This document shows positions 5,551-12,789 of a stretch of DNA of 13,590 nt, piece by piece. The notes below the pieces were generated by a model, which was given only the letters and a program-made list of their open reading frames with translations, was not told the DNA's origin and did no database searches. Source of the stretch: an uncultured Oscillibacter sp. (GTDB lineage Bacteria > Bacillota > Clostridia > Oscillospirales > Oscillospiraceae); the NCBI GenBank assembly GCA_902476875.1, contig CABSFC010000075.1, positions 1 to 13,590 on the forward strand, in the 5' to 3' direction. Position numbers and translations under genes: made by a program. How positions within the stretch are numbered: position 1 is the stretch's first letter; each line of letters starts with the position of its first letter.

Positions 5551-8500
5551 AGGACATCCTGGTGACTTCCTCGGTTTTGATTCTGGCGCTGCTGGTTTTG
5601 CGGCAGGTGTTCCGCAGGGCCGTCTCCCGCCGGGTGCAGTACGCCCTGTGGGGGCTGGTGCTGGCGCGGCTGCTGGTGCCAGTGAGCCTGCCCGCCATGG
5701 AGCACAATGTGCTGACCGCCTCAGAGCCGGCAAGGGCCGCTGTCTCCCAGCAGATGGACAGTGTCTCCCTCTATCTGACTCCCGTGGCCCAGGGGGAGCT
5801 TTCAAAAAGCGTCCTTCTGCCGCCAGACGGCTCCACCCCCGCCGTGGTGGTGCGGGACAGCCGTTCCGAGACGGTCACAGAACACGATTATACGGTGCAG
5901 GGCCAATCTGCGGACGCCGCCATCACAGCAGAGGACGGGACTGTCACATGGTATGCCAAGGCGCTGCCCCTGCACACGCTCTTACGCTGCATCTGGTACG
6001 CGGGCATGGCCGTCATGGCCTGCTGGCTGGTGATTTCCAACCTGCGCTTCTGGCGCAGGCTCCGAAAAGGCAGAACGCCTTACAGCGTTGAACATTGTAA
6101 GTATCCCGTCTATCTGGTGGAGTCCGGCCTGCCCTCCCCCTGCCTGTTCGGGCTGTTCCGGCCCGCCATCTACCTGACCCCCGCCGCCGTGGCGTCGCCG
6201 GAGAGTCTGCGCCACGTGCTGGCCCACGAGACCACCCACGTCCGGCATCTGGACCCGCTGTGGTCTCTGCTCCGGGGCGTGTGCCTGGCGGTGTACTGGT
6301 TCGACCCGCTGGTGTGGATCGCCGCCGCGGCGTCCAAAGCCGACTGCGAGCTGGCCTGCGACGAGGGGGCGCTGAAGCGGCTGGGCCGGGATGAGCGGGT
6401 GGCCTACGGGCGGACGCTGCTGTCCCTGATCCCCGTGGCAAAGCGCCCCGCCGACCCCCTGCTGGCGGCCACCACCATGACCTCCGACAAGCGGCGTCTG
6501 AAGGACCGCATCACCCGCATCGCGGAGAACCGCCAGACCGTGGCCGCCGCCCTGTTCGCGGTGGTGGCGGTGGTTGCGGTGCTGTGCGCCGTAACCTTCA
6601 CCGGGGCCAAGGCCCCCGGCGGCGAGACCGGGCCCAGGCCCCTGACCGGCGCGGAGCTGGAATACTTCAACGAGGACTTCTTCAACGGCGACGACTTCAA
6701 TATCCGTAACCAGTTCCTCACCTGCCTGTACGACTCACCGGAGGAAATCGACCTGTTCTCCCTGTTTTACAACGGCGCCGGAACCGATGAGAACCCGGAT
6801 GAGGAGGAGCGCCGGGCCGTGTTGGAGGCCGGGTACGGCGGCTATTACCCGGACACCGACCTGACCAAGATCACCGCCGCCGACATGGACGCCGTCCTGA
6901 CGCAGTACACCGGGCTGACCCTGGCGGAGACCAGCCAGGTGGATCTGGACGCCTTCACCTATCTTCCGGCGTATGACGCCTACTACTCCTTCCACGGCGA
7001 CACCAACGCCCGTGGCACTACCACGTTTTTCACTGGCGAGCGGGAGGGCGACACCATCCGCCTCTACTACACTGACTTCTATTTCGGCGGATACGGCCCC
7101 TGCTGCGTGACCCTGGAGGCCCGGCCGGACGGGAGCTACTGGTTCGTCTCCCACCTCTTTTCCGACATGCCCGCCATCCCGCCGGCCCTGCCGGACTGGG
7201 AGCCGGCGCTGACTGTCCCGCTGACGGATTTGGAGCCCTATGAGGCCCCCGCCGTCACGGTGGAGCGGCACACCGGGGACGTGGAGCGGCTGCTGTACAG
7301 CTCCGGGGCCTATGAGGATACCATCGACATCTACCGCTCCACCGATGGGAACACCTATGCCGCCCTGGAGGTCATCCTGCCCTCCGGAGAGAAAGCGATG
7401 GACTGCTTCCTGACGTTCCCCGAGGGCGAAACATTTTCCGACGTCGCAATCACTGACTTCTATGACCTTCTGGGCCGCAACGGCGTCGTGATTTCCTACT
7501 ACGGTCAGACCGGCGAACACAGCTACGGCACCATCAATGACTACTATTCTGTGACGGACGAAGGCGTCCCCTTCCTGCTGGCCCGGGCCTATGGAGAGGT
7601 GTGCGTGAACGATCTGGACGGCGATGGAAACTTTGAGCTGGCGGCCTCCGACTATGAATCCTGCCAGCTGTTCTTCCAGCGGGACGGCGTTCTCTACTGC
7701 GCGGACATCGAAACGCTGGTGGAAAACGCCTGGGCGGACGCCCAATATCTCAGCTTTGGCTGGTGGGACCTCTACAGCCGGAGCCTGCCCCTCTCCGCCG
7801 CGGTGCCTATGGAGGGCTTTGAAGACACTGTCGCCGCTTTCCGCACACTGTACTTTGACGCAGAAAACCTTTTGATTTACAGGGACGAAACGCCCTGTAC
7901 CGACCATGTGCGGGAGAGCGTCCAGGCCCCGGAGGACGTGCTGGAACAGGCAAAGCGCTTTGCCCAGAATGCCTATGAGGCCAGAGGCCACTCTGCCGAC
8001 GACACCGGGGCCGTCTACGACGACTGGCGGATCAACGAGCTGGAGGGCCCCTGGTTCGAGGAGGCCGGCGGCCTGAACATTGAAATCTGGCGGCTGAGCT
8101 ATGAGCTGCACACCACCACGCCGGAGAGCCTCGTTCTGGCGGGCGGATCCTACCTCGCAGAAGACAACTGGTGCATGATCGGCTACTACGGCTGTGACTA
8201 TCTCTATTTCCAGATAGATGAAAGTGAAAACCGCACCTATCTCTACACCGCCATGGAGAACGACTGCGCCCCCGGCACGGAGCTGTTCCGCACCGACATG
8301 GTCAACCAGCTGACATCCATGGGCCTGCTGGCCCTGGAGGACGTGGACGGGCAGACGCTGCTGGAAATGCTCTGGTGCCAGCCCGTCGCCTTCCTGGACA
8401 ATCTGACGGAAAACCAGCCGGAGGCCGTGCAGACGGCGGTGATCGAGAAGCTGGGCGCCTATATCGCCGCCGGCGGCTCCGACGTGCGGGAGACCTATGC

Positions 8501-9656
8501 GTCCTGCGTGGACCACATCGGCGTGTTCGGCTCCGACCTCACCGACAATGCCCGGGAACTCTGGGAGGCGCTCCAGTCGGCGGTGGAGAACTCCGCCACC
8601 ATGGACGGGGAGACCGCTCTGGCCCAATTCACCGCCAATCCAACGGCTTTCCTGCGGAGCGCCGCCCAGTGGCCGGAGGAGCGGCAGGCGGAAATCTGCC
8701 GGGCCCTGGCCACCTACTATGACGGCGGCCCCTCCGCCCAGCAGGCCCGCTTCCGGGACGCCATGCGCTCCGTGACCCAGGAGGGCCTGAGCGGCGGCGC
8801 CACGGCGGTCTACGAGCTGCTGCGGGCCAGCTGCGCCCTCCCCCGCCCGGCGGCGCGAAGCGAGGAGGATAACGCCAAGATCGAAGAGGCGACCCGGCTC
8901 TATCTGCTGGAGCTGAGCGGCTCCCCCGCCGCCCTCGTCTCCTGGGAGATCGACGCGGCGGAGACCGCCCGGGCCGTCAGCCGCTACACCGCCAGCCTGC
9001 TGGCCAACGGCAACGGCTGGACGGACGACTATACCACCCGCATGGTGGCGGTGCTGGGCGTCTATGAGACCGGCGGCGAACTCGCCGCCCGGTACTGCTA
9101 CCTGCTGCCGGACGCCATCGACGGCTCCTGGACAGTCTGGGATTCCACCTCCGCCGCCGTGCCGGAGAGCGTCCGGGCCGATTGGCAGGACCGCCAGGGT
9201 CCCGAAACGGATTTTACCAAAGCGGACGAGGAGTTCACCGGGCGGGCCCTGTACGTCAGCGCCGATGCCCTGTCCTATACGGAGCGGATGGTCTGGATCC
9301 AGGCCACGGCGGAGGGCTTCAACGGCGATACCTCCTGCCACCGTTACGTGGAGAGCGACGGGGCCGTCGCCTTTTTGACAGAGCAGACCGGCACCCCCCA
9401 CACGAATCAGTACAGACTATTCCTCCGCTTTTCCGACGACACGCTGACGATCCTCCCCCTGCCCAATGCCAGCGAAGCGGAGGTCGCGCCGCCGGACTCC
9501 ATGTCCTTCTCCGAGGGGAAATTCGTCTATGAGGTCCTCTTCTCCGAGGAGTTGGTCAACAGTTTTGGACAGTTCCCCATCCATCTGGCCGGTACCTACC
9601 ATTACGAGGTGGACCTGTCCGCCAAGACGGTCTCCCTGACGGTTTTGGACGCCTAA
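5547..9656 (+). CDS. BlaR1-like M56 membrane metalloprotease with giant extracellular sensor region
   Basis: The 1369-residue protein begins at the ATG overlapping the repressor stop, with GGGAGG ten bases before it. The layout copies BlaR1: TM1 about 5-21, TM2 31-50, outer loop 51-143, TM3 144-166, cytoplasmic protease domain 167-331, TM4 332-352, then an extracellular C-terminus. The zinc site is HETTH at 227-231 with ELACDE at 268-273 supplying the further ligand. BlaR1 has about 600 residues and ends in a penicillin-binding domain; I see no such domain here. The roughly 1000 outer residues appear to contain: 365-545, a block also found, from memory, in other clostridial M56 proteins; 546-770, with the calcium-loop motif DLDGDGNFE at 689-697; 790-915, an alpha/beta block; 935-1200, three degenerate helical repeats; 1225-1369, a beta-rich end. 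Inferred role: an outside signal activates cleavage of the repressor. Confidence 0.93.
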   Translation: MKDILVTSSVLILALLVLRQVFRRAVSRRVQYALWGLVLARLLVPVSLPAMEHNVLTASEPARAAVSQQMDSVSLYLTPVAQGELSKSVLLPPDGSTPAVVVRDSRSETVTEHDYTVQGQSADAAITAEDGTVTWYAKALPLHTLLRCIWYAGMAVMACWLVISNLRFWRRLRKGRTPYSVEHCKYPVYLVESGLPSPCLFGLFRPAIYLTPAAVASPESLRHVLAHETTHVRHLDPLWSLLRGVCLAVYWFDPLVWIAAAASKADCELACDEGALKRLGRDERVAYGRTLLSLIPVAKRPADPLLAATTMTSDKRRLKDRITRIAENRQTVAAALFAVVAVVAVLCAVTFTGAKAPGGETGPRPLTGAELEYFNEDFFNGDDFNIRNQFLTCLYDSPEEIDLFSLFYNGAGTDENPDEEERRAVLEAGYGGYYPDTDLTKITAADMDAVLTQYTGLTLAETSQVDLDAFTYLPAYDAYYSFHGDTNARGTTTFFTGEREGDTIRLYYTDFYFGGYGPCCVTLEARPDGSYWFVSHLFSDMPAIPPALPDWEPALTVPLTDLEPYEAPAVTVERHTGDVERLLYSSGAYEDTIDIYRSTDGNTYAALEVILPSGEKAMDCFLTFPEGETFSDVAITDFYDLLGRNGVVISYYGQTGEHSYGTINDYYSVTDEGVPFLLARAYGEVCVNDLDGDGNFELAASDYESCQLFFQRDGVLYCADIETLVENAWADAQYLSFGWWDLYSRSLPLSAAVPMEGFEDTVAAFRTLYFDAENLLIYRDETPCTDHVRESVQAPEDVLEQAKRFAQNAYEARGHSADDTGAVYDDWRINELEGPWFEEAGGLNIEIWRLSYELHTTTPESLVLAGGSYLAEDNWCMIGYYGCDYLYFQIDESENRTYLYTAMENDCAPGTELFRTDMVNQLTSMGLLALEDVDGQTLLEMLWCQPVAFLDNLTENQPEAVQTAVIEKLGAYIAAGGSDVRETYASCVDHIGVFGSDLTDNARELWEALQSAVENSATMDGETALAQFTANPTAFLRSAAQWPEERQAEICRALATYYDGGPSAQQARFRDAMRSVTQEGLSGGATAVYELLRASCALPRPAARSEEDNAKIEEATRLYLLELSGSPAALVSWEIDAAETARAVSRYTASLLANGNGWTDDYTTRMVAVLGVYETGGELAARYCYLLPDAIDGSWTVWDSTSAAVPESVRADWQDRQGPETDFTKADEEFTGRALYVSADALSYTERMVWIQATAEGFNGDTSCHRYVESDGAVAFLTEQTGTPHTNQYRLFLRFSDDTLTILPLPNASEAEVAPPDSMSFSEGKFVYEVLFSEELVNSFGQFPIHLAGTYHYEVDLSAKTVSLTVLDA

Positions 9657-9670
9657 AATCGCAAAACTTC

Positions 9671-9699
9671 TTCCCTTTTCCTCCTGTTTCGGGTATACT
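9671..9699 (+). promoter_or_regulatory. Possible promoter of the rhodanese gene
   Basis: A good -10 TATACT (9694-9699) lies 17 bases after a poor -35 (TTCCCT, 9671-9676). If used, transcription starts near 9706, inside the loop of the inverted repeat, so the transcript would lack the left arm. No -35 of quality is present, so it may need an activator, or the gene may depend on read-through from the M56 gene. Confidence 0.4.
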
Positions 9700-9730
9700 G
9701 TCAGCAGTACACATCCGAAACAGGAGGAAA
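9677..9730 (+). promoter_or_regulatory. Perfect 16-bp inverted repeat masking the rhodanese Shine-Dalgarno
   Basis: The left arm 9677-9692 (TTTCCTCCTGTTTCGG) is the exact reverse complement of the right arm 9715-9730. The 22-base centre can itself pair (TACTG 9696-9700 with CAGTA 9705-9709). The right arm contains AGGAGG (9722-9727), the ribosome binding site of the gene starting at 9738. In RNA read through from the M56 gene the site would be locked in a very stable stem. The stem is followed by TTTT, so it might also act as a weak terminator for the upstream operon. Confidence 0.75.
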
Positions 9731-9737
9731 TTTTACC

Positions 9738-10157
9738 ATGCAGCAGCTCTTTCTCGTGGCCGCCGTCATCTGCTTCGGCATGGCCGCCATCAAATTCGTC
9801 ACCGCCCGCATGACCCCCAACCACGCCCCCGCCCCCAAGGCCCCGCCGAAGGAGGGCGTCCTCTCCCCGGAGGCGGCCAAGGCCCGCCTGGACGAGAACC
9901 CCGCCCTTCTTCTGCTGGACGTGCGCACCCAGGAGGAGTACGACGGGGGCCACATCCCCGGCGCCGTGTGCCTGCCCAACGATCAGATCACGCCCGACAT
10001 GCCCATCGCCTTTGACAAGAGCGCGGAAATTCTGGTCTACTGCCACTCCGGCCGCCGCAGCGCGGAGGCGGCGGAGACGCTGAAGAAGATGGGCTACACC
10101 AACGTGGCCGACATCGGCGGCATCCAGGACTGGCCCTACGAGACCACGACGGAATAA
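9738..10157 (+). CDS. Membrane-anchored rhodanese-domain protein
   Basis: The 139-residue protein has a single N-terminal hydrophobic segment (about 3-21), a Pro/Ala-rich spacer (28-37) and one rhodanese domain (about 42-136). The CDC25-like active loop is CHSGRR at 102-107 with catalytic C102. The preceding 'LLLLDVRTQEEYDGGHIPGA' region (57-76) is the standard rhodanese CH2A-like motif. Such single-domain proteins carry sulfur as a persulfide or act in thiol redox chemistry; the domain here probably sits outside the membrane, so C102 may be exposed to the envelope. The start is supported by AGGAGG ten bases upstream. It follows the M56 gene by 81 bp on the same strand, but the intervening hairpin and possible promoter suggest at least partly separate expression. 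Partner and sulfur acceptor are unknown. Confidence 0.92.
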   Translation: MQQLFLVAAVICFGMAAIKFVTARMTPNHAPAPKAPPKEGVLSPEAAKARLDENPALLLLDVRTQEEYDGGHIPGAVCLPNDQITPDMPIAFDKSAEILVYCHSGRRSAEAAETLKKMGYTNVADIGGIQDWPYETTTE

Positions 10158-10194
10158 AAAGAGCCGTGTCCGCCTTGCGGACACGGCTCTTTTT
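10156..10194. terminator. Bidirectional rho-independent terminator between convergent genes
   Basis: A perfect 13-bp stem (GAGCCGTGTCCGC with GCGGACACGGCTC, 10161-10173 and 10177-10189) closes a 3-base CTT loop. It is flanked by AAAAA on the left and TTTTT on the right, so it works in both directions. The rhodanese stop (10155-10157) and the stop of the minus-strand gene (10193-10195) both lie in these tracts. Confidence 0.93.
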
Positions 10195-11632
10195 ATGGAA
10201 GCACAGGTTCACCCGGAAGCAGCTCCTTCCAGAGACACTGGAAGTCCGCCGTGCGCAGCAGCTCGCCGCCCCAATCCCGGGCGCCCCGCAAGTCCCGGCG
10301 GGCGCCCTCGTCGTCTCCCGTCCAGTGGAGGCGGTAGGCCCGGCTCACCAAATAAATCCCCAGATTCGCCGGGTCCAGCTCCATCAGGCGGCCCAGGTCC
10401 CCGATCTGGCGGCGGTAACGGTTGGTGGTGGCCGCCGTTGGACATCTGGCCCGAAGTATCAGAATATTGTCCGGGTCCAGCTCCAGCGCGGCGGTCAGGC
10501 TGCGGTCCGTCTCCGGCGCCTTGCGCAGACGCTTCCAGCAATGGGCCTGCAGGACGTACAGCCGCCAGTCAGGGACCTTCTCCAGGCGCTGACCGCACAG
10601 GGCGGCGGCGCCACGGACGTCCCCCGCGTCCAGCAGGGCGAACACCTCCGGATACAGGCCCTCGCACAGCTCACAGGCCCTGGTCAGGGCGTTGTCCGTC
10701 TCCAACAGCTCGGTGACCTCCTGCCGCCGCACCTCTTCTTTTGGGACGGATGGGACCCGCGGCTTGTCGGCGGGCCACTTCGCGGTGGGCTGGCCGGGGT
10801 CAAAAGCCCGGATCAGGCCCTCCAGCACGGGTCCTCTTGCGCCGCAGGACGGGCAGGTATAGGTTCCGCAGTAAAAGGCCAGCTTCTCCTCCGCCTCCCG
10901 CGCCCCCAGCAGGCGCAGAACACTGCCGTACCAGAGGTATGTATCCGCGCAGGTCTTCCGGTCCCACCGCCGCCAGAAGCGGCGCTTGGCCGGCTCCAGC
11001 TTCTTCCTCTGCTCCGGATCGGACAGCACCAGGTCCTCGTCCAGATAGCCGCAGCTGCCGCATTGAACATAGCAGGTCTCCCAATAGCTCATGACCAGGG
11101 CGAAGGCCGCCCGCCGGTCCCCCAGCAGGCCCAGAAGGCCGGCACAGAACAGGGACAGCGTCTCCTGATCCAGCCGCCCCAGGTCCTCCGTTCTTTGAAA
11201 GAGGAGGGCTTTCGCCTTCTCCCCCAGAAGCGCGGCGCTCTCCCAGTAGCTGTCCAGTACCTCCCCCGGGACCTCTTCTCCCCGGCGATGATTCCATGGA
11301 ACATCCGTGGCGAGGCACAGGCCCATCTCCCCCAGGATCAGCGCCTGCCAGACGAGGTCTCCCTCCGCCTCCTTTTGCTCCAGCAGCTTTACCATCCAGG
11401 GCAGGACCAGGTAGATGGCCTCATAAAAGCTCATCTGGTGGGAGAGGGACTCGCACAGATTGTCGAAGGTGACGCGGCAGGCGTCCTTCTCCGCCCGGTC
11501 CAGCCGCCGCAGCTTTGGCTGGAGCGGCATAGTCTCCGGGCTGTTCATCAAAAGCTCCGCTTCCCGCCGGACGCTGCCGTAGGCGCCCTGGTATTCCTCC
11601 CAAAACGGAGAGGAAAATTCTGTCAGGTGCAT
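10193..11632 (-). CDS. Uncharacterised 479-residue protein with paired CxxC motifs and TPR-like C-terminus
   Basis: I do not recognise a named function. The protein is soluble, with no signal peptide, and almost entirely helical. Residues 60-180 resemble alpha-solenoid (HEAT-like) helices, for example around 'LGLLGDRRAAFALV'. Two CxxC motifs, CGSC at 191-194 and CPSC at 260-263, could together bind one zinc; further cysteines lie at 187 and 255. Residues about 330-435 look like TPR repeats, with the telltale 'AALELDPDN' (381-389) and 'MELDPANLGIYL' (417-428). The ATG at 11632 has GGAGGA six bases upstream. The gene follows the DHHW gene after 34 bp with no terminator, so it is the last gene of that operon and ends in the bidirectional terminator. 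A scaffold or regulatory protein is possible; this is inference. Confidence 0.8.
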   Translation of the reverse strand: MHLTEFSSPFWEEYQGAYGSVRREAELLMNSPETMPLQPKLRRLDRAEKDACRVTFDNLCESLSHQMSFYEAIYLVLPWMVKLLEQKEAEGDLVWQALILGEMGLCLATDVPWNHRRGEEVPGEVLDSYWESAALLGEKAKALLFQRTEDLGRLDQETLSLFCAGLLGLLGDRRAAFALVMSYWETCYVQCGSCGYLDEDLVLSDPEQRKKLEPAKRRFWRRWDRKTCADTYLWYGSVLRLLGAREAEEKLAFYCGTYTCPSCGARGPVLEGLIRAFDPGQPTAKWPADKPRVPSVPKEEVRRQEVTELLETDNALTRACELCEGLYPEVFALLDAGDVRGAAALCGQRLEKVPDWRLYVLQAHCWKRLRKAPETDRSLTAALELDPDNILILRARCPTAATTNRYRRQIGDLGRLMELDPANLGIYLVSRAYRLHWTGDDEGARRDLRGARDWGGELLRTADFQCLWKELLPGEPVLP

Positions 11633-11666
11633 GGTGTTCCTCCCTTTGCCGCTTGCGCGGGCGTTT

Positions 11667-12776
11667 TTACTGTGTCAGCAGCACCAGATTCCGGTCCGAG
11701 ATGAAATTCTGGACGCTGTACAGCACGCAGACATCATCGATTCCGTTCTCCGCCGCGTATTGGGCGGCGGGCGCCCGGTAGTACCGCAGGTCCAGCAGAT
11801 GGACCTCCGAGAAATGCAGGGCCAGGAAGGGGGCCAGGGCGTCGGAGTAGCTGTCCCGGATCAGCAGGAGCTTGCCGCCGTCGGGCAGATTCTCGTTCTT
11901 GATGACGCACAGGGGCTGGTTGCCGCCCAGAAAGGCGGAATATTTGTCCTTGCTGTTGAGACAGGACATCTCGTACAGAGATGCCTCTTCCGGCTTGCCG
12001 GAGCGCCAGGAGGTGACGGAAAGGCCCGCTTCCTCCACCCAGAATTCCATGGTGTCGGGCGTCAGCCAGTGGACGCCGGACTGGGAGTAGAGAGTCCCCT
12101 GGAACTGGTCCGAAAGCGGATAGACCCGGCGCTCAAATGCGTCCGGTCCCAGGATCTCGCCTCCCCTGCCCAGAGCCTCCATGACGGCGGTATAGCCGTA
12201 ATAGGCCCCCAGGGTGGTCCAGTGGTGGTCCGTGCGGTAGAAAATAGCCTCACCGGCGTGGGCGGACAGCGCGGCCTCAAAATCAATGCCGCTCTCCGCC
12301 AGCAGGGCCGTCTGGTCCCAGCTCTCCGCCCCGGCGGGGAGTTTGTCTCTCCACACCTCCGCCGCGGAGGGGATCAGGCCCAGGGTCACCCGGGCCTCCG
12401 TCTTTTCCGCCAGACGCCGGACATAGCTCAGATTCTTGTCCACCAGCTCCATGTCGGGCGCCTCCACTTTGGAGATCAGCGTATCGCCGCAAAGATAGAC
12501 GCCGTTGAATTCGCTCTTGCCGATCAACTGCTCCGTACGGGCCTTCAGGCCCGTCCAGGAGTCCCGCAGGGGGAACTGGTCGGCGAAGTATTCCTCCACC
12601 GCCCCGGTGTAGCTGCCGTCCTTCAGGCTTTCCCAGGAAAAGGCGGGCGGCTGGGCCAGGGCGCGGTTCTCCGCCTCGGACTTCTCCCGGTCCGGCAGCA
12701 GGATGTGCCATGCCAGAAGCCCGCCCAGAAAGACGCAGAAAAAGGCCGTCAGGAAACGGCTGTATGCTTTTGTCAT
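11667..12776 (-). CDS. DHHW-family (AlgX/AlgJ-like) O-acetylation accessory protein
   Basis: The 369-residue protein has an N-terminal membrane anchor or uncleaved signal (about 7-27) and an extracytoplasmic domain. The family motif is DHHW at 183-186 within 'FYRTDHHWT', and a second conserved block is LLIRDSYSDAL at 304-314. In AlgX/AlgJ relatives the D-x-H pair and this serine form an SGNH-type catalytic triad that passes acetyl groups onto a polysaccharide; here they would be D183, H185 and S309. Length and order fit the DHHW family of Firmicutes. It follows the MBOAT gene with a 13-bp gap, and its GGAGGG ribosome binding site (12784-12789) lies beside the MBOAT stop codon, so the two are translated together. 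The likely job is to receive acetyl groups from the MBOAT protein at the outer membrane face and transfer them to a surface polymer, whose identity is unknown. Confidence 0.9.
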   Translation of the reverse strand: MTKAYSRFLTAFFCVFLGGLLAWHILLPDREKSEAENRALAQPPAFSWESLKDGSYTGAVEEYFADQFPLRDSWTGLKARTEQLIGKSEFNGVYLCGDTLISKVEAPDMELVDKNLSYVRRLAEKTEARVTLGLIPSAAEVWRDKLPAGAESWDQTALLAESGIDFEAALSAHAGEAIFYRTDHHWTTLGAYYGYTAVMEALGRGGEILGPDAFERRVYPLSDQFQGTLYSQSGVHWLTPDTMEFWVEEAGLSVTSWRSGKPEEASLYEMSCLNSKDKYSAFLGGNQPLCVIKNENLPDGGKLLLIRDSYSDALAPFLALHFSEVHLLDLRYYRAPAAQYAAENGIDDVCVLYSVQNFISDRNLVLLTQ

Positions 12777-12789
12777 GCCGCTTCCCTCC

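Noticed and set aside
6735..9401. An 888-codon open frame antisense to the M56 sensor region
   Set aside because: Same shadow effect. The translation is repetitive Gly/Val/His-rich with no recognisable fold, while the sense strand is continuous with the M56 protease.
5173..9656. A bona fide beta-lactam resistance regulator (blaI-blaR1) assignment
   Set aside because: No beta-lactamase or penicillin-binding protein gene is nearby, and the sensor region shows no penicillin-binding motifs. Only the repressor and protease families are supported, not the inducer.
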